Below are positions 1 through 12,804 of a stretch of 64,000 nucleotides of DNA, in pieces; the first letter of the stretch is position 1; each line of letters opens with the position of its first letter. The position numbers and the translations under genes were made by a program. The DNA lies in the NCBI RefSeq assembly GCF_021347895.1, contig NC_067119.1:11746534-11810533 (forward strand), in the 5' to 3' direction. Under the pieces are notes generated by a model. The model was not told the origin of the DNA. It was given only the letters and a program-made list of their open reading frames with translations, and searched no databases. This stretch comes from Acanthochromis polyacanthus (Eukaryota; Chordata; Actinopteri; Pomacentridae).

Positions 1-3000
1 AATGAACCTTTTCTTTGCACTGCAACTGAGTAAAGTTTGTCCAATTCATTGTTATATTCGCAAACAGAACTTTGTTTAATGAAATGCATCATGTGTTCCA
101 TACAACATTTAAATGCACATGACAGAAATGCGACAAAAATGGAGGCAGAGATCCAGAGGGAGATATCTTACAGTGGAACACAGAAGGTCTTTGCCACTGT
201 GATTAAGAGCCTGCAGGGTCTTTCCTGTCCAGCGCAGGTTGTGACCCTGTAGGACGGAGCAGCTGCTGCAGAATGAGCTGTCTGTTGAGAGATACTGCTG
301 AGGCATCAGAGCCGCCAGAGACCAAAAGAAACGGCCTCAAGACCTTTGACAGGCTCAGATCAATCAGCCAGATCCACCTCGGCTTCAAGGGTTGTCTCCA
401 CTGAGATCAGTCCATCCAGACCAGCAAAGGTCACAGTTTAAATGTGAGTTTTTACTCACTAAATTGACTGCTTTGTCTTTCCTACAGAGATGAATGAGTT
501 GGAAAAGTTGAATCTCACCAAGGAGCAGGAAAATTACTGTTTACGGATTACTTTGTTGTACTAGATGTGACTTTAATGTTAGCTACTCTGTCATGTTTTC
601 AATTTTTGTAAAAAAAAGTCCTCGAAAATATTTCCTTTTTCTGAAATCTTCATCACAGTTTAGAAGTGAAAGTCATCAACAAAAATCTGAGTCTATAGAG
701 GGCTTGAAAAGCTCAATAAAAGCTTGCTAGTGAAATTATGAGCCATTACTTGTAGCAGAATTTAAATTTACTTATAATATATTTCCTTGGCTGTTGTGTA
801 TAAATAAATAACTAAAAGAATAAATCCACTTTGATGAGCTGATCTCCTTAATTCAATTATTCTCTCCAAGCAGCCAAAGCTGCTAAATCAAATCTCCAAT
901 GCTGAAACTGAGCAGCTTAGCAGAATAGCAGTCACTAATCCAGCTTTTGACTCCAGTGAAAATCCAGCCACTTTAGACTAGGTAACAAATAAGTCACACA
1001 TTTGTAAAATCATTTTTATATTGATTTTAATGTGAATGTTAGTAGCCATCAGAGAGACAGACACTTAGCAAACCAGAAATACAATTTATACTTATAATTT
1101 ACATTTATTTTTGTCAAAAATGTGGTTAAGGAAGCTGAAAGAAGACTTTTTATTGTGTGAGTTTTGTGTTAGTGCTTTTTTGGGTCCCGTAATTAAACTG
1201 AGAAGATATCAAGTGAAGATACTGTGCTATTTATTTTTAATCTCAGTCGCCTCTGCTCTGGGCCTTTATGTCTCTGACGAAGACCGAAGACCTATCAAAC
1301 AGACTCAATATATAGTACTATTTTTTTTTTCTTCTCTTGGTTACGCAAACATAAAATGACTATTCCTTAAAGTTGGGTGAGGTTATGTCTTGGATTCAAT
1401 CCCTAAATGTCCAGGGCAGAAGACCAGGGTTCAAAAAAAGAATTAGCCTTAGTTTTTCTTTGGCCTCGTTTCAGGAACGTCACTCCCACCCTCCATTCCT
1501 TCCAGCTCAATAATGGGCCCTTTTCCCCTCCTTAGGGCCCTGAGCAACAAGCAGCAGGCTTCGACTTGTACAAGGGTCTTGAGACTTTAGTTGAAACTGG
1601 AAAAAAAAAAACTGTCTCCGAAAGTTGTAAAGTTTCAAACTCTCCAGCCTTTGTGTCACTCGCTCAGTGAGTTCAGATTCTTTACGTCTTTATATTATAG
1701 GTGTGGTGCTGGAGGTTGTTTCGCCAAGCTATGTCAATGCAAATAGCAATAAAAGTCTCTTCTGTTACAGTTGTAATAACAGAAAAGTGAGATTGATCAA
1801 CATAAAGCTCCTTCAAAGATCCCTGCAAGCACTGTAGGGCACAGAAAGTAGAAGAAGAGAAAGTATATGTAGGTGTTCATTTAACTTTAGGATGTTCCTC
1901 CCTCCATCCATCTCTATCTTTCTCCCTGTCCGCCCAGATAGTTTCCTTCTGTACTGTGCAGGGAAAGCATTGAATGCTGTGGACAGATTTGTTCTGCCTA
2001 AAAGACTGCTGACACCTGTCTAGTGCTCATTTCAAACTTTTACTGGCCCATTTCTCTCGGGCACACACATGCTGAGAGGCTCAGACGTCCACTGTGTATT
2101 TTCTCTAAACCCAATCATGCATGTTTTGAAAAAGCTTTTCCCTTGCTTTGCTCTTGCGTTGTCAAAACACAGACTTTATGTATCACAGTAATTTAACATC
2201 ATCATGTGTCTTATTTTCAGGCCTGTTAATAAATGATCCCGATTCGTCTAATGGGACTCTGCAACTTCCACTGTTTCATGCCAAAACTCTGGCTAATGAT
2301 GCATTTTCAGATTTTTTATAATTACTCTGATTAATGCAAAGGCAGATGAGGCACTTTGTAATTTTGCAAATTCATGCACACTGTCTCCTTGGAGACCTTG
2401 GAGGAAAAATTACTGCTAAAAGCAAAGTTACACATTAGAGACCCAATTGGGAATGCCATTCTTTTGCCAGAGGCATCGGAATTAACATAGTTACTTTTGT
2501 TTATCCTTATTTATGCTCCCTATACACATGAAGTGATGAAAATCGGAATAATTTCAACAGTAATCCGGGACAATAAAACGCCACAACAAAGACGCATTCA
2601 TGCACTAAAGCAGCACGTACGTACAGGCATCAGGAGGTTTAAAGAGGATAAAATGCAGGAACAAAGGTGGAAAATCGAATCTATAAATACCACAACATGA
2701 CTTGACAAGTGAGACATGAGGGCAGGAGGCTGTTTTGCCAAAGGATATCGGAAACATGCATTCCAAAGTGTGGCAATTAGGTTTGGCCTCCTTACTAATT
2801 TACTTTTGTGTTCAAACTCAACACTTACAAGGTCGCACTGGTGACACATAAAATCGGTTTTGCATTTCGGTTAGAGCCATAAAACGTTGTGCTGAAACGT
2901 TGCATCACTTGTTTGTCTTGACAAATCCACATGTTGCTGCGTGACTTAGCTGCAGCATAGATTTGTGACTTCAGGCAAGTCCTGCATGCTTAGCGTCGAA

Positions 3001-5698
3001 GCAAAACTCAAATAAAATATAAACGAAGGGTTTTGTGTGAGTATGTGGGTCCCTGTGGCTCCTTAATACTCTTTTCAATTCTTTTTTTTGTAATCTAATC
3101 AAAGTTCCCAACTCACTGGGGCTCAGGAGGGAGACGAGGGGAGGGGGTCCCTTGTGTTAGACAGCTTACTGCAATTAAAATTTATTTAAGGCTTACAAGG
3201 AATCCTTTCACTCTTGAATAAATCAGAGTGAATTCCTCTGACTCTGACGAGGTTTTCCCTCCATATAATTATCCTCTGCTCAACAAGCACTGAGAGAGCA
3301 GCTCTCCTTTAACCCCCTGCTGTACCTCGGAGCTTTACAGTTGTAATTAAATCATAAAATAACAACAACTGCAAATTCAGAGTTTTCAAAACGGGCACTA
3401 TAAGACTGTGATTTGAGGAAGTGGGTGCACGCTAGATGACTTCATCGACGTCGGTTTTTTAAACTATATATCATGCTTTTATTGGAGAGCCATTGAGGTC
3501 TTTGACTCCTAAGGCCTGACAGTGAAGTGCAGAGCAGCACCGGCATCCCGAGGATTGTCACTGTGTAATGTGACACACTTCAGGAGATTACAAGTTTCAA
3601 CAGGTTGCTGAATACAGACAGATTCTCCCAGTGGACCTACACAGTGCAGCTTGTGTCCCACTGACTCAGGCTTTGACATTTTTTAATGCTGCAAAACTGC
3701 TGAGCTTCACAAAACAGTTTTTATCCTCCTCTGGCACAGTTGTGTCTGTTGCTGGCCATTGTGGCTGCTCTGTTGTCCTCAACTGTGGTTTTAATTTCAC
3801 AAAGGGCACTGGCCTGGAGACCAAGAGCAGTGAGAATAGATATCTATGAATATAAAACTCAGCCTGACTGTCTGATGTGCTGAGAATACGTTTTAGCCTG
3901 AAATGCGTGACAAATGCAGCTCGGCTCCTCATCATAGATTCGTTTTTTGGTTTGGAGCTCGCATCAGATTTGGTTTCTGTTTATTCAGATTGATTTTAAG
4001 TTATTAAGCTCTTGATTTTTTTAAGCTTCTCAGCATGTTGTGTTCAGTATTTCTTTGTTTTTTTTCTTTACCCAGAGTCATCCCTGTGAGCTGATCTGAT
4101 GCTGTGTCTCTTCTTGTCCTCATAATATGTTTTTACAATTTCCCTCTGATTATTTTGCCCTTGTGACCAAGTGTTGAATTAAATGCCTAATTTAACATGG
4201 GCCTTTTGTTGGCCACCTCTTTGTTGAGAAGTTCTTTCTAATCGTGCAGCAGGGGCCGCGGTGTTGGTGACGGCCAGGGGCCACTCAGTCCTCTCCTATT
4301 ATGCTTTGGTGACAGCGTGTCCTTGGGCAAGGCAGCAGAGCTGTCAGGTCTCTCTGTTACACTTCTCTGCAGGCAGGACATGGCCAGCCCACAGCACAGT
4401 CAGGGGTCCTAAAGACTCAGGGCTGCACTGCTCATCTCCAAGGATGCCTACCTTGGTTGTTTAGCAACCGACTCTGGCTGACAGCGTTTGTTCATTTGTG
4501 TTTGGCTGCTGTGTGACGGAGCAGTGATGTGGGGGTTACAGCGAAACTAACCAAACAACACGATGGGCGCTTTTGTTGCCTCACTGAAGAGGAGGAGCTA
4601 TCATGAGATCCCACTATGTGTCCTTCAGTGCCTCCAAGTCATGGGAAGAGCAAGCACTCGCACACAATACACTCATACACAAACAAAACACACAATGCAC
4701 AATACTGCAGTAGTATCACAAAAACCTTTTCTCTGTTATCACACCTTTCACTGTTAAGTCTGAGTAAAGCTGTATTTTTTCTATTTTCATGATCATTTAC
4801 AGTAGAAGAGCTCCTCATAATGCTCTAAAACCCAGATGCAATCTTTAAAATGCTTCTTTTGTACTGGTAATAAATCTGTATCTATTTGCTAATGTTATGG
4901 CGGCACGCGGTGATTGAATTTGCTGTACAGCATTCCAAAATTCTTTAAAAATGTATATCAAATTTTTATTTAGCTTTTTCTGCTGGATTTTAAAGTTTCC
5001 TCATAATCTAATGAAAAGCCCTGAAGTCTGACATCTTTGTGTCCAGGAACCCCTGTTATTTGAGCACTGTGAGCATAAGACATCGATAGCATATTTTTTC
5101 ATGTTTTTGCCTATTACAGCTGATCAGTTATTTGGGTTTTCTGAATTGCTAAATCAAGACTGTCCTCCTAAAAAGAACAACAGCATCTGTTGTTTCAGCA
5201 AGTGCCTCGAAACTGCAGTGTTTTTTTCCAGTTCAATTGTGCTATAATGTAAACTAATAGTTTAGCTTATTTTACAGTAAGTATGAGCAACCCATAGTGT
5301 AAAATACTTTGCAGAAGGTACAGATACACAGGACTCCAAACAAAAATGCACCATTATGCAATTAATTATCTGCTGTCTTGTATTTAAAATTGAACATCGT
5401 GACAGAAAAAAAACATCTGTGTTTTAGAGACTGAGACTATATCTGTAATTCTCAGGAGTAGTAATGTTGAAACTGTGTTTTGGAGCTACTGTCCAAAACC
5501 CAACAGCCTATTGTCATGTTATGATACAGAAACATCACAAATCTTCACATTTAAATCCATTCCATTATTTGGCATTTTTGCTGAAGAGAAGCATCCAAAC
5601 TGGTTTTCATTCATTTTACAGTTGAATAATTGACTCATTATTTAATCTCCTAAGTGATTTCAATTTTTCTAAATCCCTCGGAAACCCAAAAGTACAAA
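1..5698. other. Intergenic, no supported gene
   Basis: Apart from the doubtful short exon near 491, I see only AT-rich noncoding sequence. The open frames are under 90 codons and show no family resemblance. Confidence 0.6.
491..564 (+). other. Possible short terminal exon (24-codon frame)
   Basis: A pyrimidine-rich acceptor-like TTTCCTACAG at about 478-487 is followed by a 24-codon frame, MNELEKLNLTKEQENYCLRI and a few more residues, to a TAG. The charged sequence looks protein-like but matches no family I recognise, and the exon before it would lie outside the window or in the unassigned 110-440 stretch. Confidence 0.2.
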
Positions 5699-5936
5699 TG
5701 AAGAGTTCATTTGCTAAAACAGATAACTCCGTTTTGATAAATTTTAAGAAACCTTTTTTATTGTTTACTTGAGATAATATCAATCAAACTGAAGTTGAGT
5801 GGATTTGACTCAGTAGAAAAATTCATGACAAAACAGAGAAAAAGTAAATTATTAGTGTTATTATTATCTCAAGTAAACAATAAAAAAAAGAGTTTTCTGA
5901 AAACGGAGTTACCTGTTTTTGCAAATGACCTCTTCA
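5699..5936. mobile_element. Foldback MITE with ~85-bp arms
   Basis: A 238-bp palindromic element. The left arm (TGAAGAGTTCATTTGC, then ACAGATAACTCCGTTTT, then TTTATTGTTTACTTGAGATA) is repeated inverted at the right end (about 5,865-5,936), with indels in the A/T runs. The centre is about 70 bp and AT-rich. No coding capacity. Confidence 0.85.
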
Positions 5937-6154
5937 CATCACAGCTGCACAAAACCTGAGCAGGGAAGTCATTTGGATATTAAGTTCCCCAAAAGTTTAG
6001 CCATTAAAGAAGGTTAAGGAACACTGACGTTATCGTACTCAGACATATTCCTGTAAGTTAACCGATGACGACTGAAGGTGAAAGGTTTTCCAAAAAATGT
6101 GTGCAGAAACATCAACACATAAATACTTCCTGGTAAATAGGAGGCACTAAATAC

Positions 6155-6173
6155 TTTTTTTTTTTTTTTTTTT
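6155..6173. repeat. Poly(T) run, 19 nt
   Basis: Nineteen consecutive T residues with no recognisable retroelement body on either side. Confidence 0.9.
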
Positions 6174-9100
6174 ACCATTTCCACTGAGCTGCGGTCACTG
6201 GTCAGCCTAACGGTCATGGTTTGGCCTCTCTTCTGTAACTCTGTTTTCCTTCCTAACAGTTCACACACCGCAAACTGCTACTTATGCACAGTAACACATC
6301 ATCTCACATAAATAATGAAGTTAAAATTTCAGTAATTAAATGTGATGATTACCTTTGGATCATTTCCATTATGTGCATTTATTAGTCTAACAAATCACAC
6401 ACTGATGCCTTTTAACACACAAAACCACCTGATAATTCTGCACATAAACAGCCAAAACTTCTAGTTGCCTTCATATTAATTGTTAAAGTAAATCACCTTC
6501 AGTAGAAGCTGGTCCTGAACTTTATTTGTGACCTAATCCAACAACATAAACCACAGTAGATCCTTTTGCTCCTGTCGCAATACAAACACCCGCATCGTTT
6601 ATTTTCTTTTCCCTGCGTCAGCCCACCTGGACAGAGAGTGAGAGTGGAGTACAGGTAGCTGCCATAAACACTCAGGCTTTATCGTCTGGAGCAAACGCAG
6701 CCAGGACTCATTTTGTGGCACACTCTAGTTTAATGACAGATGACCTCAAGCCATTTATAGGCTGTAAAGGACACCCTGTAGCAGCTTAAGTGCATCAGAG
6801 CCGGAGATTTTAGCCAGCGGCTGAAATGATCGGTCAGTAAAGACAGGAGACATGTCAGCAGGCAGGAGGAAAAGCCCTTCAGGAGTGGGAAAAAAAATGT
6901 GTGTTTAAGTGACATTAGAGCTGGAAGCTGGCATTATTTTCATTTGCCGCCGATTCATTGTTGATAATTGTCTCTTCAGGGATTTATTATTGGTAATAAA
7001 ACACATTTTCCGAATGTGTGAAAGCAACATAAAATGATAATTCCCATTATCTGACAGTTGTTTCCCTGATTTGTCACTTAGTTTTTCGATCAATATTGTC
7101 AGAAAGAGACAAAAAAAATGCTTGACACAGCTTTTTTGTCACAGATTTTTATCTATTTTTATTCTTATTTGCACTACTGCTTATTGTCGTGTTCTTCCAG
7201 GACAAATTTTGTTGTACTCCTGCACAATGACAACAAATTATCTTATCTTTGTTTGTATTGTCCAGTCGACAGCCTCAAACATTCCGCTTTCACGTTTGCA
7301 GCAATTTCAAAGAAAAAGATAAAAATCTCACATTGAAAGGAAAAAAAGAGCATTTTCTTGAGAAACGACTCAAAGAATTAGTTACCAAAGTATTTTCTGT
7401 ACAATTAATCAATTATTTTTGGCTCCATGTGTATTTAGGGCATTTAGATATTTTTTAAACTGGAGAACTTTAAAAAAAAAATCAATACTGTGTGCATACC
7501 TAGTTTGCACTGCCTCCAGTAATCAACTAATGCACGTTTTAACATTAGAAATATCTGCCCACACCTAAGTGCTTTCAAAGCTTACAACTCCATAAAACAG
7601 GAATAATGAAATCAATGTTTTTACTAGCTGTGTTAAATATAAAACCTGAAAATACAGAACTACGTTGTAGTTTTACTAGTTGTAGTTTATATGCACAGTA
7701 TCTGACAGCACAGAGTCCAGAAGGAAATAAGAAACATTCCAGCTGTCTAGGTTTGTGTTTATTCTAACGCTACTAGGCTCCTGGGAAACCTGAAGTACAC
7801 TCATCATGTGACACTGAGCACAACAGAAGTTCAGACATGCTAGAAAACAGGAGGACTTGGGGGGTCTTACATTCAGTTTCCATATGCATGGTGCAACCCG
7901 ATGGCATGGGGGGCCCTTCATCCAAGGTAAAGTTTTGTTGTGCTAGACGCAGGGATTCAGGCCTTGTTATTGAGCAATATGCTCTGCTTTGTTCGACGAG
8001 GGTCCACCCCCCGATGCTCTGCTTGTGTTTTATCTCCCCTTTCACAAAGAAAGAGGCCCCGCAAACAGCCACCTTCACACCTCTCTTAGCAGCTCTTGCT
8101 GAATGAGCTCGAGCACTTCTCCATTCACACGTGGAAATATACACAGAAATTCAGGGCGGTGGTGAGTGTGCAGCCCTTTCTCTTTGCCGTGAAGAGCGAA
8201 AAAATTGCACCGGGTGATGTAGCGAGATCTTCACATGAAAGAGGAAAAAGCGCAGGCTCCTGTTCGGTGATTGGTCTCGAAATGTTTATCGGTTTTTCCA
8301 AAAGGCCGATTGAGGAGTAAAACGTTCGACAATGGGCCCGAAAAAAACGCCAGCAGCTTGGAACCTTTATGAAAGTGCCAAATATGAATCACTGCGCTGC
8401 AGATGCCAGACGGGCCTTTCCTGTGTTGCTAAGAGAGCTGCTTGGACTGGAGCAGGCTGGGCGGCCAAAGGGGGGTTAACTGTTTCAAATAGCTGTACAG
8501 TGCTTGCACGGTAGATATGACTTGATGCTCCTATTCCTGCCCCGCAGCATGGGTGGTCTACGTTTGATTTTATACTGCCACCTATTAGCACCGTGAGCTG
8601 GTGATTTATGCAGCTGTCAGCTTCAACTTCATCAGCTCCGTCAGCCGCTGGTGAATTGTGGGTATGCTGGCAAAGCCTACAGTCCTGCACCTCCTACTCT
8701 GGGGCTAAAGTAAACCACCCCTGAGAGCAGAAAGGAAGAAAAAAAAAGGCGCTGTTAAAGAGAAAAATAGAATTTAGATAAATAACAACCACTGAGGCCT
8801 CCTCTGTGGAAAACTTCCAGCCTAAACATCTGGCTGGCTGCATATAAGGAAGAGACTGTGTTTGGATTAAAGCAAGGTGAGAAAGGAGGAATTCATGGTT
8901 CCAACAGCCAACTAACAGTCGAACTACTTGGAAATCAGTCAGTGGAGGATTTTTAAGGGCGAGTGTTACCAGGAAAAACAAAATAGCTGCGTTCACGACA
9001 GCAACTTCTTTAAAATACATAAGTGTCATGCTTTATGTTGGGCTCATTTGCGTGAGAAAAGAATGTGTTTAAGGGGAAAATCTGTTGAAAATTAGTCAGT

Positions 9101-10487
9101 CGGGGAAGCGGTGAGTTATTTTGCATCGGGTTGTACAGTACAAAGTAATGGAAACTGTGGGTAACAGCTCTTATTCGCTGCTTGATGAAGAAAAAGGTGT
9201 TATTCCCTGTGGGCAGAGCGGAGTAATGGCTTTTTTTGCTTGGTTGTAATGAGGTTGCTTGATTCACGCTGGACCGGTGCTCCGAGCCAATTTCAACAAA
9301 CACAGGAATGAAAGGAAGGTTGACTCTGTGTATATGGATGATTTACCGTATTCTTTACCATAAGGAGTGTATTAACAATGAAAAAAAACACTTTTTGGCT
9401 GCTACTGTGATGCCGAACGTGCCGCGTTCAGGATTAAAACTCTGATTTGTGGAAAAGGCATTGGGGTTTTTGAAAGTGTCAGGGGCTAACTGCTTTTACG
9501 GCACTTGCAAGTCAAGAATGTCAAACTTTATTAAACACCTGTTAAAATAATACTTGTCGCTGGGAGTTTATGGGAATCGTTTTGTTGGAGGGATCTGAAA
9601 GGAAATAAGATGTAGCGGTCTAGATCGGTGATTCTCAAAACGAGGTACTTCTGCTGTTGCCGTGGAATATGTGGAAAAACTGTGCGGCAGCCCAATGAAA
9701 TGAATCCAAAGAAAGCTGACAGATTTGTGTGATCTTTACTAAATGCATTATCACAACAACCAGTTGCTTCCAGCTGCGGTAGGCTGACTGAACTGCACGT
9801 TCCACCCATGTGAGTCAGTTCTAACCCCTTTAGGCCATAAAATTATGATTGCATGTGAGCTGAGAGGCTAAATTATGGATACACAACTGAAATAATCATC
9901 TGTTATCAACCAAAAGCTAAAGTAATGGATAACTACTTGACAAACCTAATAGCGATGAATAAAAAATAGATACATTTCTGAGAACTGCTGCCACAAATCG
10001 TAAAGTTCTCTTTCTGTTTCTGAAACTACTGCAGCACAAGCTAACCCTGACCCTGCTGCTCAGTTTGCCTTGACATGCAGCTGTCTTGTGTTTGCAGATC
10101 TGGAGACCTACATCACAGATCATCGCAGTGAACTGTTGCTCTTGGCTACATGCAGGGTGTAACTGGTGGTGAAGGCCTCTCCTTGGTGTAAAGTGGTTTA
10201 CTTAATTTATGCTGGGTCAGAAACAGAGGTCATACTTTGGAGATGAGGAAAGAAAAAAACAACAACAAAAAAAACGCCTGCTATAAGGTCACACGCTAAC
10301 GTTCCAGCTGCCAGAAAGTGTGATCAAACAGTTCCCAATTAGAACCATATAATTTGGTAACATTATGATATTAAAGCTGGGAGCTCGGTTTTCCCAAGCA
10401 AAACTAACTTCATGAGCGGCTGACCATAATTTCGGGTTCCGTTGCATTTATGCAGAGGAGTAATGGTGCAGGAGGAGATTGTGTACA

Positions 10488-10507
10488 TGTGTGTGTGTGT
10501 GTGTGTG
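10488..10507. repeat. (GT)n microsatellite
   Basis: About ten uninterrupted TG dinucleotides. Confidence 0.95.
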
Positions 10508-11289
10508 GCAAGGGTGATAGGAGTTGCTCCAGAGACAGAGGAGTATTCTGGAAAAGAAAAATGGTTGGTAAGCATTCAAATATGCGTCTGTTTGGCCCAG
10601 CAGCAGCATGACTTCAGGATGGAAAGGCGGAGAGTAGGTAGGAACATGACTTTGTCACAGGGGAGGCTTCTTGGCTTTTCACTGTCACTGTCAGGAAAAA
10701 ATAAAAAGAAAGTAGAAGGAAGAAAAACCTTTTACATTCATCATACAGATGGAGTATACAGCAGCAGTGACTGTTGTCAGTTGTCATGGAAACAAAGGGA
10801 AATAAACACAAAAACAAGGACAACAACTTGTTACTGTGGAGGCAATAGAAAAGGCAGATGGGATGAGAAATCTGCACATACATGAGGCGGTTTAAAACAA
10901 CAACTGACATTTGGGGGGAAATAGTTTTCTGTCTGACTCTTTGATGAGAAAATTTACACTATATTTGTATTTGTCTGTTAGATATCATATTAGAGGAAGA
11001 AGCTGTTTAGCTTAGCTTAGCATTAGGACTATAAATGGATGGCCTGGCTCTGTCCAAAGGCAGCAAAATTTGTCGAGCTGCTTGCTAATATTGCATCTTA
11101 AAAAGACGATATGAACACCTTATAAAGCTGTTTAAAATTGTCATGTTTGTTTTTTAGGGTGGTTATGTGCCCAAGTCTTATTTCTGACTGTGAGCAGTTG
11201 CCTGGCAACCATGGAAGACACATGAAGTTAGAATGAAAAGTCCCCCTGAAATGGTGAGTTGGTGTGTCTTTAATTTAAAGAAAACAATA

Positions 11290-11945
11290 TATTAGACTCT
11301 CCAGTAAAACGCGGGCAAAAATCCTTGATTATGCGGGCTAAAATCCTTGATTATGCGAATAAATATGCAGGGGTTTTATGCCATTTTATGCGGGGAAATT
11401 GCGGAAAGTTGCAAAGTATGCAAATAGTTGTGAAATATGGAAAAATATGCACGATTCACCTGCCGTCTGGTCGCGGAGGGATGTGTCCTCTAATCAGACA
11501 CTGGGTCTGCTGCGGGGTTACTGGACTGACAGCCTGCGGTTTGGGAGGGGGAGAAGCTCACAGCAGCACCTGCTGCTTGTTGAAAACAGTAACTGCAGAA
11601 TGATCCGAGTTTTCCTGTCAGTCTCCAAAACGGCAGAAAAAGTCGCTAGATTTGTGGCTAGTCGCTTTTGACAAAAAAGTCGCTAGGATGCTTTGGAAAG
11701 TCGCTAGATTTAGCGAGAAAGTCGTTAATTTGGCAACACTGGCGCCGCGCTCCACATCAGCTCGTGCTTCTAGGCTGAATCCAAATCTCTGGACTTCACC
11801 GCACTTTGCGGGCGCGTTCACGGGAAGTCCGGGAGTGCTGAGGGCTGTCCAAATCCACAATTCATCCAGTCCACAAGGGGCCTCAAGCGGACTTTCTGCA
11901 GACTTCCAGAGAGTCTGCTTGGGGTGCAGACTTCTGCAGACTTCA
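11290..11945. repeat. Unclassified GC-richer repeat-like block
   Basis: It opens with an imperfect tandem of AAAATCCTTGATTATGCG (11,320 and 11,341). Next is a CpG-rich stretch, then repeated GTCGCTAG words (AAGTCGCTAGATTT at 11,640 and 11,699), and TTGGCAACACTGG. The open frames here overlap on both strands and match no family I recognise. Composition and internal repetition suggest a transposable element rather than a gene. Confidence 0.45.
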
Positions 11946-11970
11946 TAAATTTATAAATAAATTTATAAAT
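11945..11970. repeat. Short AT palindromic repeat
   Basis: ATAAATTTATAAATAAATTT and the next few bases form two self-complementary ATAAATTTAT units side by side. It follows a stretch rich in CTGCAGACTT words. Confidence 0.5.
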
Positions 11971-12253
11971 GGTGCTACTTTGGCTCTGACCCTTTATCTA
12001 GCTGTGGTCACTCTGTCTTCTGGAGTGATTTGATTGGTTGTACGTCTTGAATAAAACTCCTTTAACTTAACATCTGTAAACAAAACAAAAACATTTCAAC
12101 AAAGTTTTCTGTTAGAGTTTGTGTTCTTCTAAGTTTAACTCCAAGATTTTCAATACTGTCATTTTTTTCAAATCTCAAACGTCATTATGAGGAGTCTGGA
12201 TTGAGGTTTCTCACTTGATAATGATCAATACATGAAATTTAGGTTGGTTTAAA

Positions 12254-12463
12254 GGAATATTCCACCTTAAATCTTTGAATGTTAACCTCAAAGGTTGGTT
12301 TCAGGAAGTATTCCACCTTCAAGGTCCTCACACATCAACCTTAAAGGAACATTCCACCAAAAATCCCTGGACATGCACCTAAAATGTTGTTTTAACCGAG
12401 TATTCCATCCAAAATTATCAAAGAGACCTGAGGGGCTGGTTAAAAGGAATATTCCACCTATAA
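12254..12463. repeat. Degenerate ~48-bp minisatellite, 5 units
   Basis: Each unit holds a GGAATATTCC-like palindrome followed by CACC or a similar tetramer, at 12,254, 12,304, 12,346, 12,398 and 12,446, so the spacing is 42-52 bp. The spacers share AACCTTAAAGG-like words. It lies 350 bp upstream of the nmrk2-like pseudogene. Confidence 0.7.
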
Positions 12464-12804
12464 CCTCAACTAGGGCAGTATGTGTAGCAGCGACAGCAGA
12501 AAGAGGTCCTCTCTGGGTGGAAGAACCACATCCGAGTGGCAGCTCCCTTTCTGTTCTTACCTTACTCAGTAAACTCAAGTGCCATGGAGGACGTGTTATT
12601 TATTGATGTTAAAGTGCAGTTTTTCAGATGTTTGTTGCACATGCTACCAACTAAACCAGTCCAGGTGGAAGATGATGTGAAGAGTAGTTGACGTTTCCTG
12701 CTGCAACCTTCTCTTTTTCAGCTTTCTTCCACGTCCAATCACTCCTGACTCGGTTTTTGTTGATGATTTTGACCCTTTTTCCAAGCTTCGACCAATCATA
12801 TTAC

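Larger units (their letters stand above)
5937..11289. other. Intergenic; low-repeat block at 7.79-8.70 kb
   Basis: No supported gene. The 7,790-8,700 stretch stands out as less AT-rich, free of recognisable repeats and richer in CpG than its neighbours. Its overlapping frames in several phases argue against coding. It is a candidate conserved noncoding element, which needs alignment to other fish to test. Confidence 0.45.

Noticed and set aside
4261..4757. Two 64-67-codon plus-strand frames as a small gene
   Set aside because: Ordinary composition, no splice partners and no recognisable domain.
7773..8144. 123-codon minus-strand frame
   Set aside because: It overlaps an 89-codon frame on the other strand, has no family resemblance and no splice context.
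10442..10885. 147-codon frame on the plus strand
   Set aside because: It reads through a (GT)n microsatellite (VCVCVCV) and low-complexity A-rich DNA, and resembles no protein family.
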